Below, in pieces: positions 42,948 through 51,354 of a stretch of 64,000 nt of DNA (positions are counted from its first letter, which is position 1; each line of letters begins with the position of its first letter). The DNA is taken from contig CATYXQ010000002.1 in the NCBI GenBank assembly GCA_958414825.1, positions 21,553 to 85,552 on the forward strand. Reading direction: 5' to 3'. The DNA comes from an uncultured Eubacteriales bacterium. Its GTDB lineage: Bacteria; Bacillota; Clostridia; Oscillospirales; CAG-272. The notes beneath the pieces were generated by a model, which saw nothing but the letters and a program-made list of their open reading frames with translations, made no database searches and was not told where the DNA came from. A program made the translations under genes and the position numbers.

Positions 42948-44182
42948 ATCAAAAAACCTACGTTCCTTTTACGAAGGAGATGAAAAAAACCTATACCATT
43001 CTTGCGCCGAACATGCTGCCCATTCACTTTGAACTGATTTTGCAGGTTCTGCGCAACGAGGGTTATAAAATCGATCTGCTCAAAACGACCGGTTCCGAAA
43101 TCATTGAGACCGGTTTGAAATATGTACATAACGACACCTGTTATCCCGCGATTTTGGTCATCGGCCAGTTTATCCACGCGATTCAGAGCGGTAAATACGA
43201 CCCGCGCAAGGTCGCGCTGATCTATTTTCAGACCGGAGGCGGATGCCGCGCGTCCAACTATATTTTTCTTCTGCGCAAGGCGCTCCAGCGCGCGGGATAC
43301 GATTATATTCCGGTTATTTCATTCAGCATGGCCGGGCTTGAAAAGCATCCCGGCTTTTCACCCGGAATCGGGACGCTGCACCGCATGATGTACGCGCTGC
43401 TCTACGCCGATCTTTTGATGTCGCTTGTCGGCCAGACCCGCCCGTATGAGTTGCAGCGCGGCAGCGCGCAGGCGCTCGCCGACGAATTTTGCCGCAGTCT
43501 CGCGGATGAAATGCAGCGAAACGGCGTTTCCTGGCGGCGTGTCAAGCCGCGAATGCGCGAGATTATACAGCGTTTTGCTGAAATTCCGTGCGATAGGTCG
43601 GTCAAAAAACCGCTGTGCGGCGTGGTCGGCGAAATCTATGTGAAGTTTTCGCCGCTCGGCAACAACAACCTCGAGCAGTTTCTGACCGACAACGGCGCGG
43701 AGGTCGCGCTTCCGGGGCTGATGAACTTTATGCTCTACTGTCTGTATAACCAAGTCACCGACTACGCGCTTTACCGGCGCGGTCGGGTTACGCATATCGC
43801 CGCCGGCGTCGCCATGCGCTTTATTCTGCAAAAGCAGCGGGAGGTTGCGGCGCTCTACAGGGAGTCGGGTATATTCCGCGCGCCTGAGGACTTTGCGCAT
43901 ACGGTTGAACTCGCTGAGAAATGCATCGGCCACGGCTGCAAAATGGGCGAGGGCTGGCTCTTGCCCGCTGAAATGCTCGCGCTTGCCGATTCGGGCGTGC
44001 GCAATATCGTCTGCGCGCAGCCGTTCGGCTGCCTGCCGAATCATATCTGCGGCAAAGGCATGATGAAGCCGATTAAGGAGGCCTATCCTGAGGCCAATAT
44101 CGTGGCTATAGACTACGACGCTTCCGCCTCCCGCGTCAATCAGGAAAACCGGCTCAAGCTGATGCTTTCAAACGCGCGGTAA
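42944..44182 (+). CDS. 2-Hydroxyacyl-CoA dehydratase-like protein
   Basis: A 412-residue protein that begins in the stop codon of the activase gene. NDTCYPAILVIGQFIHAI and GGGCRASNYIFLLRKAL supply Cys residues in dehydratase-subunit-like contexts. GLMNFMLYCLYN and KCIGHGCKMGEGWLLPAEM continue the fold, and the C-terminal AQPFGCLPNHICGKGM has two more Cys. These can bind a 4Fe4S cluster as in the HgdB/BcrC-type dehydratases. No CoA-transferase or dehydrogenase that would define a fermentation pathway is near, so the true reaction is unknown. A terminator follows at 44207. Confidence 0.82.
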   Translation: MNQKTYVPFTKEMKKTYTILAPNMLPIHFELILQVLRNEGYKIDLLKTTGSEIIETGLKYVHNDTCYPAILVIGQFIHAIQSGKYDPRKVALIYFQTGGGCRASNYIFLLRKALQRAGYDYIPVISFSMAGLEKHPGFSPGIGTLHRMMYALLYADLLMSLVGQTRPYELQRGSAQALADEFCRSLADEMQRNGVSWRRVKPRMREIIQRFAEIPCDRSVKKPLCGVVGEIYVKFSPLGNNNLEQFLTDNGAEVALPGLMNFMLYCLYNQVTDYALYRRGRVTHIAAGVAMRFILQKQREVAALYRESGIFRAPEDFAHTVELAEKCIGHGCKMGEGWLLPAEMLALADSGVRNIVCAQPFGCLPNHICGKGMMKPIKEAYPEANIVAIDYDASASRVNQENRLKLMLSNAR

Positions 44183-44206
44183 TCAAATCGGAACCAAATA
44201 GAAACG

Positions 44207-44234
44207 AAAAAAGCGCCCCCAAGGGCGCTTTTTT
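44207..44234. terminator. Bidirectional terminator
   Basis: 12-bp stem AAAAAAGCGCCC with complement, 4-base loop, A- and T-rich on both sides. It lies between the convergent dehydratase and GH43 operons. Confidence 0.9.
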
Positions 44235-44261
44235 CTCTGAAAAGCTTTGATTATCGGGTAC

Positions 44262-47200
44262 TTACAGTATCCGCATGTCGGGCTTTGCGATTCGGGTGAA
44301 AATCGCGCAGGCTTCGCTGCGGCTGATTTCATCGCCTGGACGATAGTTGCCCGTTCCCGTGTCTCCGCTGACAATGCCTGCGCGGTAGAGTCTGGTTACA
44401 GCTGCGTAGCAGTCCGCGTCCTTTGGAACATCCGGGCACTGACCCGCGCGGACAGCCGTGTACTCGGTATCCGGAAGCACGTTTGCAAATACGAGCGCCA
44501 TCTCGCCGCGCGTGATGTTTTTGTCGTAGTCCGAAAACGACGACGCGGAGGCGACGCCGTTTTTCACGCAGTAATCCACATACGGCGCGTACCACGCTTC
44601 GCCCGCTTTGGCGGGCGAAACCGTCTCGCCGCAGTAAACGGCGCGGATATTGGCTGCGGTCGTCAGCGCCTGTGCAACCGTGAATTTTGCGTCCGGAGAG
44701 AAGGCTTTGTCGCTTGTACCGTTTACAAGCGCGTATTCGTAGGCCAGCTTTACATAGCCGTAAAACCATTTGTCAGCAGGAACGTCTAAAAACGAATTGT
44801 CATAGGCGCGCATCGTCTGAAACGCGCCGCTTTTGTTTTCCGAAGCGTTCTGAAAGCCGCTGATTCGATTTGCAATCGGCATCGGATTGACCGCCGCTGT
44901 AAAGACCGTATCAAGAGCGGGCGGCGCGCCGAGATAGGGAACGCCGTTTTGGTAGTCCAGCTTTTGAATGAAGATGCTGCGGTTGTAGCGGTTGTTTGCG
45001 TGCAGCTTTGCATGGTAGACCGCGTATACCTCGCTTCCGTTGGGCGACTGCGTGAAAACCGTGGCGCCGGGCGCGAAGATTTCATATTGATTGTCGCGCT
45101 GCTGCATCGGGTTTTCAAGTTTTTCCCAGGAGAGCGCCGACAAAAGGTTGGTTCCGGTCAGTTTCAGAAGGCCGGTGCAGTAGTCGTCGCCGTCCGCGTA
45201 ATTTGCCGCATAGGCGATGTAGAGCGTGCCGTCGCTGCCGTATACCGGGAACGGTCCCTCGATAATATCATAGCCCTCCCACGCTTTGTCCGGTACGGCT
45301 ATTGCAATCACGTTCGCCGCAAACGAGGTGGGCGAGGACAGACGGCCGATCACGAGCGTTTGCTTATGCCGGGAGGTCGTATTGTCGGACGCCGACATAA
45401 ATACGCTGCTGATATAGTAGCGCTCCCCGCCGTATTCAAAGATTCGCGGGCTGAGCCACGACCAGACGTTCGCATCCAGATTTTGCATACCGGCAAGTTT
45501 TGTGTAGCTTCCCATCGGGTCGTCTGCATTTGCTTTCAGAACCATCGGGACACGCTGCACCAGCGTGGATACCGAGGAGGAAACCGACGCATAGATATAC
45601 CAAGTGCCGTCAAAGCAGTAGATCTGCGGCGCCCAGATGCTCTCAATGCCCGAACCGCTCTCAGCGGTATAGACTACTTTGGCCTGCGTAGCGCCGACGT
45701 CCGCGAGGTTTGCCGCGCGGGAGAGCGAGATGCACGGTCTGCCGGCGTTGGTTGACGCGCGGACATAGTAGTACCAGCCGTCGTAAAAATAGACGCTCGG
45801 ATCCGCGCCGTAAGCGATGATCGGGTTTTGGTAGGTCATGGTTCCGCTGCATACGGCGTCAAGGTCGATGGAAGATGCGAGCGACGAGGAATTGGTTCCG
45901 GGAACGCCCTCGGTTCCGCGCACGGAGCCGACGCAGCGCAGGTCGCCGCCCGTGATATTCAGCAGATAGCGGCCGTTCAATTGATTCTTTGCGGGATTTT
46001 CCACAGCGGCAATGTCGCCGTGAAACTCACCGCCCGATATGTTCAGTGTGACGTCGCCGGTAACGGTGCTAATGTCGTTGTCCACATTCGCGGGCGTTGC
46101 CATACCGAAAATACCGCCGTAGAATTTGCCGCCCGATATGTTCAGCGTGATGCTGCCGTTTTGGCTGTTTTTGCCCGTGCCGCACACGCTGTTGTAAAAG
46201 CTGCCGCCGCGAATGTCAATGACGCTGTTGCCGGTGACTGTGCGCAGCGTGGACGCGCCGCCATGCGCGCGCTCATTGCCGCATCGAAGCGCTTCCCATG
46301 CGCCGCTTTCGATCACCAGATTTGTCGGGGAGAGGCCGAGCGAAGAAGCGCTCGAACTTAAAAGACGGCTGCCTGTAAAGATGTTGATATATTCGGTCAC
46401 ACCGCCGTCGATGTTGGTCGTGCAGCGAATGTCCGCGCCGAATGTCGTATCGTTGCCGCCGCAGTAAATGAAAGCGCCGTTGCTCCGGCTTTCAAAGTCG
46501 ATATGCTCAAAGCGCGTTTGGCCGCCGAGCGTAAGCGTGCCTGAAAGCTCTATGGCCGCGCCGTTTTCTTCTCGGAAATCCACGCCGCCGTATACGCTTG
46601 TGACGGTCAGTCTGCCGTCGGACGCCGGAAGCGTCGCGTCCTTGACTCGAAGCGGCGCGCAGACGACGATAGTGCCGCCGTCGGCGCCGAGCGCGCGTGC
46701 GGCGCTGACTAAAGAGGGCATGGGGGTAAGCGAACTGAGTCCGTCGCCGCCCGCTTTGCCGCCGACAAAGACAACGCCCTCTCCCGCAGAGATGTTGACC
46801 GGTTCCGAAGTATTTTCATTGACGCTGACGTCTCCCACAACGTCAAAACCGGAAAGCTTGGATACGAGCGCATCGGGCACCTCGCAGGCTGCCGTGCCGC
46901 GCACGCGCGGCGCGCTCAGACTTTGCAGCGCGGTGAATTTGCCGCCGGTGATTTCAAGCGAGTAGTTGCCGCCGATATAGGAGGCCATTTCGGACTGCAC
47001 GGTTGAAACCGTGCTGCCGCGGAACTCGCCGCCCGTGATTTTGATGCGCACATCCCCGTCATAATACGCGGTATACCGACCGCTGTTATTGCCCGGCCGT
47101 GCGATGGCGTAGATCGGACAGTTAAAGATGCCGCCGGTGATTTCAAGCGAATAGTCGCCGTCCTGGGCAGCGTATCCGCCGACCGAGATCATCGCGTCGG

Positions 47201-47903
47201 CCTGATTGGCCGCTTTTCCGGTAAAGGAGCCGCCGCCGATGACGACGCGCACGTTTCCGGTCGCGCCCATCGCGCTTTCGTTTGAGGTGCGTTTGTTGGA
47301 GCCGTTGACCATATACCAGACGCCGCTGTTTACCGTTATTGTGTAATCATAATAGCTGACCGCCTCGGCCGTCATGGTATTGGAATTGATATACATGCCG
47401 CCGACAATGGTCATATACTCGCCTGAGGCGCGCGTGCAGACCACGCCGTCGCCTATTGTCAGCGAATTGCCCTTGCAGATCAGCTGATTGAAGTAAAAGC
47501 TGCTGCTGTCATGGATTTTGATATTTTGAAATTCGGTTTCCCCGCCGAGATAGGTATAGCCGCCGAGCGTCAGAACCGCGTTTTTGGTCTTTGCATAATC
47601 GACGCCCTCCCATAAGCTGGTCAGGGTGACTTTGCCGGTGCTGCGCGGCAGATTCAGCGCCGAGCCTTCCAGCGTCAGCGGACCGCAGACCACTACCGTA
47701 CCGCCTGACTTTACGATGTCATAGGCCGAAGACAGCGTTTTTTTGGCCGTTTCGGGACTTAGACCGTCCGCCGTATTGCTGCCGGCGTCGCAGACAAAGA
47801 CGACGGGATTTGCGTTTTGGTTGGCGGCTTCGCAGATCTCCGAGGCGACCGGCGCAAGACACAAAAGCAGCATACAGAGCAATTGTTTCATCATTTTCCT
47901 CAT
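44262..47903 (-). CDS. SLH-anchored glycoside hydrolase family 43-like protein
   Basis: A 1213-residue secreted enzyme with a signal peptide to about residue 27. Residues 30-335 and 345-680 are two related beta-helix-like modules (VVFVCDAGSNTADGLSPETA and VVFVGGKAGGDGLSSLTP openings, many LEITGG/LNISGG turns). Residues of about 690-1020 are a five-bladed propeller of GH43 type with catalytic-base Asp701 (YGADPSVY) and likely acid Glu882 (IIEGPFPVY). Residues 1035-1213 are three SLH repeats (DVPADKWFYGYVKLAYEYA, ITRGEMALVFANVL, ISRSEACAIFTRIA). It would be held on the cell wall and cut arabinose- or xylose-containing side chains. It is the last gene of the glycan operon; GGAGG precedes the ATG. 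Confidence 0.85.
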   Translation of the reverse strand: MRKMMKQLLCMLLLCLAPVASEICEAANQNANPVVFVCDAGSNTADGLSPETAKKTLSSAYDIVKSGGTVVVCGPLTLEGSALNLPRSTGKVTLTSLWEGVDYAKTKNAVLTLGGYTYLGGETEFQNIKIHDSSSFYFNQLICKGNSLTIGDGVVCTRASGEYMTIVGGMYINSNTMTAEAVSYYDYTITVNSGVWYMVNGSNKRTSNESAMGATGNVRVVIGGGSFTGKAANQADAMISVGGYAAQDGDYSLEITGGIFNCPIYAIARPGNNSGRYTAYYDGDVRIKITGGEFRGSTVSTVQSEMASYIGGNYSLEITGGKFTALQSLSAPRVRGTAACEVPDALVSKLSGFDVVGDVSVNENTSEPVNISAGEGVVFVGGKAGGDGLSSLTPMPSLVSAARALGADGGTIVVCAPLRVKDATLPASDGRLTVTSVYGGVDFREENGAAIELSGTLTLGGQTRFEHIDFESRSNGAFIYCGGNDTTFGADIRCTTNIDGGVTEYINIFTGSRLLSSSASSLGLSPTNLVIESGAWEALRCGNERAHGGASTLRTVTGNSVIDIRGGSFYNSVCGTGKNSQNGSITLNISGGKFYGGIFGMATPANVDNDISTVTGDVTLNISGGEFHGDIAAVENPAKNQLNGRYLLNITGGDLRCVGSVRGTEGVPGTNSSSLASSIDLDAVCSGTMTYQNPIIAYGADPSVYFYDGWYYYVRASTNAGRPCISLSRAANLADVGATQAKVVYTAESGSGIESIWAPQIYCFDGTWYIYASVSSSVSTLVQRVPMVLKANADDPMGSYTKLAGMQNLDANVWSWLSPRIFEYGGERYYISSVFMSASDNTTSRHKQTLVIGRLSSPTSFAANVIAIAVPDKAWEGYDIIEGPFPVYGSDGTLYIAYAANYADGDDYCTGLLKLTGTNLLSALSWEKLENPMQQRDNQYEIFAPGATVFTQSPNGSEVYAVYHAKLHANNRYNRSIFIQKLDYQNGVPYLGAPPALDTVFTAAVNPMPIANRISGFQNASENKSGAFQTMRAYDNSFLDVPADKWFYGYVKLAYEYALVNGTSDKAFSPDAKFTVAQALTTAANIRAVYCGETVSPAKAGEAWYAPYVDYCVKNGVASASSFSDYDKNITRGEMALVFANVLPDTEYTAVRAGQCPDVPKDADCYAAVTRLYRAGIVSGDTGTGNYRPGDEISRSEACAIFTRIAKPDMRIL

Positions 47904-47918
47904 TACGGTCCTCCGGTA

Positions 47919-49388
47919 TTATTTGTTTGCGGCGATCTGTTCAAACATCAGATTGATTTGCTCAATCCGCTTGGACGCCGCGGTATAGTGGGACGCAAAT
48001 GTAGACGCGAACGTATAGCTGCCCGGACGGAACAGGTAAATCAGTTCCTTGTTGATGTTGTCCGGCTGCACATAAAAGCCGATGTCATAGCATCTCGATT
48101 CGGCGAGCAAAGACAGCATTTTTTCGCTTTCCTCGTCGCGGAAATACTGTCCGGTCAGCGTCGCTTCATAGTAGGCGGGCGTTACCGTCTCCCGGCCGTA
48201 GTAGCCGAGCGCTTCGAGCACTGCGGCGCTCATGTCCGGATCCTCGCACACCGACGGAATGCAGACAAAGTTCATATGATAGGGAGAGGGCGTGGTATAA
48301 TATCTGTCCTGATCCGCGCTGTATTTCGGGAAAGGCAGGATGCCGTAGTCGGTCTCCTTGTCGCGGTAGTTGGACAGAACCGAGAGGCGCGTCAAAAAGA
48401 ACAGCGCGCGGTCTTCGATAAACATGTCGTTTTCGCCGCCTGAGAAGCGCTGATAGTTTATCGCGTCGCCGCCGAAGCAGATGTCGGTGTATTGGGTCAG
48501 CGCATCGATCGCCGTCTCGTTGCCCTCGGTCAGCGACAGGGCAAGCCGACCGTTTTCGTCTCTTGTGATGACCTTTTGTCCCGCGCTGTTGAGCACGCCA
48601 TAGACCGTGTCGTCCCAGGTCAGGATGCCGTAGCGGTCGGACATGTCGTATGTGCCGGAGTTGTCGAGATCTTCAGTCACGCCCTTGGCAAGGGCGGCCA
48701 TCGCCTCATAGGTCCATTCTCCGCGTTCGACCAGTTCATAGGGGTCGTAGCCGAAGACCTCGCTTCGGTTGTAGTTCTTCCACATTTCCTTGTTGAATGC
48801 GACGCAGTACTGCATCATGTCGTCCCAGAACGTGATGTCGCCGGTGGTAAAATACATCTGCCCCATCACCGTCAGTTCCTCGGTCGCGCGCGCGTCCCAC
48901 CAGGGGTTTGAAATGTCGAGCTTGTCGAGGTCATACAGATTGTACAGGGCGTTTGTGTAGGCGAGCGGAACCACGTCGTAGGCCGCAATCACCGCCGCGT
49001 CATAGTCGGTGTCGCCCGCCGTATAGCCGGCATACAGTTCGTTGTAGCCGTGGTTGCCGTATTTAAAGATCGTTTTTGTAATCAGGGAAACGCCTACGGC
49101 CTCCTCCACCTGCGCTTTCCGCATTTCCACAGCGGATGAGAGCGTTTCTCCGATCATTTCCGAGGCTTCAAAATCGTTTACCGTGTCGGGGCCGTTGGCG
49201 GTCAGCAGAATGTGAAACTCCCTGCCGCCGAAGTCTGCGCCCTCAAATGAGAGGGGCTCTCTTGCGGTTGTGATTTCGGTGGATTCGGTATCCGTGGTTT
49301 GGCTTGGCGGCGTCTCTTCGCCGCAGGATGAGAGCGGCAGCAGCATCAGAAGCGCCGCTGCGCCCGCGAGGAATCTTTTGCTTGTCAT
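47919..49388 (-). CDS. Extracellular solute-binding lipoprotein (sugar ABC type)
   Basis: A 489-residue lipoprotein. The signal ends in lipobox LSSC with Cys22, followed by a Thr/Ser/Glu-rich linker. The rest is a family 1 type binding protein: GREFHILLTANG, YDAAVIAAYDVVPLAYTNAL, NPWWDARATEELTV, GILPFPKYSADQDRY and a C-terminal helix region. Such proteins capture oligosaccharides for an ABC importer, but no permease or ATPase gene is nearby, so the import partner must lie elsewhere or the protein works differently. The ATG at 49388 is preferred because AAGGAG lies ten bases upstream; a TTG seven codons earlier overlaps that site. It is 4 bases from the upstream gene and 15 from the GH43 gene. 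Confidence 0.85.
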   Translation of the reverse strand: MTSKRFLAGAAALLMLLPLSSCGEETPPSQTTDTESTEITTAREPLSFEGADFGGREFHILLTANGPDTVNDFEASEMIGETLSSAVEMRKAQVEEAVGVSLITKTIFKYGNHGYNELYAGYTAGDTDYDAAVIAAYDVVPLAYTNALYNLYDLDKLDISNPWWDARATEELTVMGQMYFTTGDITFWDDMMQYCVAFNKEMWKNYNRSEVFGYDPYELVERGEWTYEAMAALAKGVTEDLDNSGTYDMSDRYGILTWDDTVYGVLNSAGQKVITRDENGRLALSLTEGNETAIDALTQYTDICFGGDAINYQRFSGGENDMFIEDRALFFLTRLSVLSNYRDKETDYGILPFPKYSADQDRYYTTPSPYHMNFVCIPSVCEDPDMSAAVLEALGYYGRETVTPAYYEATLTGQYFRDEESEKMLSLLAESRCYDIGFYVQPDNINKELIYLFRPGSYTFASTFASHYTAASKRIEQINLMFEQIAANK

Positions 49389-49392
49389 CGTC

Positions 49393-51354
49393 TCAATTCT
49401 CCTTTTCAATTATGCTGAAATCGCCGTCGAGTTCGCGCTCGATTCGGTCAATGGTTGTCAGCCGGAACGCGGCCGGCCAGGTGACGAACATGTCGTTTAG
49501 GTGTCCGCGCTCCTCGCAGCTTCTGCGGTAGCGCGTCCAGCGCGCCTGGAAGAACGCTTCGCTCTGCAGACCGGCAGGGCGCTTGTGTCCGTGCAGTGTT
49601 CTGCCGCCTGCGGGGGTAATGCACAGCATACAGTTGCACCAGAGGGCGCGCGCGCGGTCGTTCCAGCGCTTGTCGCCCGTAAAGCGGGCAAGGCGCATGT
49701 AATCGGGAATGACAATAGCGCCCCACGGGTCGATGGCCGGGTGCTGGGTGGAGACCGCCGTGCCGCCGCTTGTATAGTAGCCGAGGCGCTCAAAATCGCT
49801 GTCCGCGTCGTACAGCGCGTCGTAGTAGAATGTCCAAGAATGGAAGTAATACGCGGCCTTTTCGGCAATTTCAAGATAGCGCGCACTGCCGCGGATCTCG
49901 TACAGATCGAGCGCCGAAACGATGAACGGATAGGCCGTTTCCTTGTCAAGGCAGGCGCAGTCAATCGCGCCCGCAGTGCAGAGAAAATTGTCGATGTCCC
50001 GCGCGGCGTAGAGTTCCATCGCGCGCTCCGCCGCGTCGAGATAGCGCTCCTTGCCGCTTGCCTTGTAGGTCTCTATCAGCCCCATAATCATAAACGCGCC
50101 GATGGAGCCGCCGTCAGCCGCCTTGGTGCCGTTCAGATTCCATTTCAGGCCGAAGCCGGTTTTCTCGTCATAGTGGTCAATGAAGAAGCTGCAAAGGCGC
50201 TCCGCAAATTCGAGATACCGTGTGCGGTCAATGCCGAGCGAGCGCAGAAGCGTGTAGCTTTTGGACGCTTCTGCGGCTGCCCAGCCGTAGTTGCACACGT
50301 CGCTTGGGAGATACTGTTTGGAAATATGGCGCGAGTAGTTGATGGGAAACAGGCCGTTTTCTTCCTGCGCTTCCATCCAGGCGTCAAGGCAGGAAAGACC
50401 GGTCTCCAGCATTTCGCGGCCGCCGCCGTTTGCGTATTCGTTGATGAACAGGCGCGCGCATTTAAAGCACTGACCCGACCAGCCCGCTTCAAATACGGGG
50501 TAGGGCATGTAGATTCCATCGCTGTTTGGGTCGTTGCGCATGGCGTTGCAGAACATCTTTGCGCCCGCGTAGTCGCAGAGGAAGAATTTGCAGTGCTCGA
50601 CCGATGCGTCGTGCGTCTCGCGCACGGTAAGCTCTGGTTCATGGCGGAACGGAAAGACCGTGTGAATGCGGTCGAGCAGGGAGGCGACGCCGAAGTTTTT
50701 CCATTTCGGCGCGCCGATGTAAAGATAGAATTCGGTTTCAAAGCGCTCGCCTGGCAGAATCGTCAGATAGGTGTCGTAGCGCTCGCCCATCACGTCGTGG
50801 TCGATGTAGGAATAGGGCGCCTCGGTGACCGGATAGTAGATTCTGTGCCGCAGCGCGCCGTTTTCCTCCCGGATAAAGGCGCAGGAGGACACAAGGCTTG
50901 CCGCGTCCTTGTCGGAGGCAAAGAGCGCGCAGACGACGCTTTCATTTTCGGTCAGGGTGCAGGAGGGGACGCCGGTGCGGTCATAGGCGAAAATCCAGGG
51001 TTCGCCGTCCTTTGAGAGCCCGTGCGGTTCTTTTCCGCCGCTTTTTTCGTTGCCGTCGAACATGACGCATGGAATCCAGGATTTATCCGGGATAAATTCG
51101 TCGCGAACCTCGGCGATCAGCTTGCCGGTTCGCGCGCTGCGTCCTGTATTTTCGACCGTGCGCTGTACGCGAAAGAGGCCGTCGCCGAGCGCTTCAATCT
51201 GATCTTTGGCTGCGAGCGTGCCGCAGACATAGCCGCCGTCCTCGGTCACGGAAAAGGGGAGTTCCCGGCCGTTTGCCTCAAATACGGGGGGCAAAAGCGC
51301 TGCAGCCGCCCCAGTTGAATCGTTTAAAACGCTTTTTTCGGAAAAGTAAATCAT
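49393..51354 (-). CDS. Putative six-hairpin glycosidase-like protein
   Basis: A 653-residue, apparently cytoplasmic protein with no signal peptide. Residues 1-250 are beta-rich. Residues of about 260-620 show repeated helical hairpins (GWSGQCFKCARLFINEYANG, LDAWMEAQEENGLFPINYS, YGWAAAEASKSYTLLRSLGI, YDEKTGFGLKWNLNGT, GKERYLDAAERAMELYAA, ARYLEIAEKAAYYFHSW), the pattern of an (alpha/alpha)6 barrel glycosidase. I do not recognise the exact family or the catalytic acids. It overlaps the GH3 stop codon by four bases (ATGA) and shares GGAGGA as ribosome site. Context suggests it finishes hydrolysis of imported glycan fragments. Confidence 0.65.
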   Translation of the reverse strand: MIYFSEKSVLNDSTGAAAALLPPVFEANGRELPFSVTEDGGYVCGTLAAKDQIEALGDGLFRVQRTVENTGRSARTGKLIAEVRDEFIPDKSWIPCVMFDGNEKSGGKEPHGLSKDGEPWIFAYDRTGVPSCTLTENESVVCALFASDKDAASLVSSCAFIREENGALRHRIYYPVTEAPYSYIDHDVMGERYDTYLTILPGERFETEFYLYIGAPKWKNFGVASLLDRIHTVFPFRHEPELTVRETHDASVEHCKFFLCDYAGAKMFCNAMRNDPNSDGIYMPYPVFEAGWSGQCFKCARLFINEYANGGGREMLETGLSCLDAWMEAQEENGLFPINYSRHISKQYLPSDVCNYGWAAAEASKSYTLLRSLGIDRTRYLEFAERLCSFFIDHYDEKTGFGLKWNLNGTKAADGGSIGAFMIMGLIETYKASGKERYLDAAERAMELYAARDIDNFLCTAGAIDCACLDKETAYPFIVSALDLYEIRGSARYLEIAEKAAYYFHSWTFYYDALYDADSDFERLGYYTSGGTAVSTQHPAIDPWGAIVIPDYMRLARFTGDKRWNDRARALWCNCMLCITPAGGRTLHGHKRPAGLQSEAFFQARWTRYRRSCEERGHLNDMFVTWPAAFRLTTIDRIERELDGDFSIIEKEN

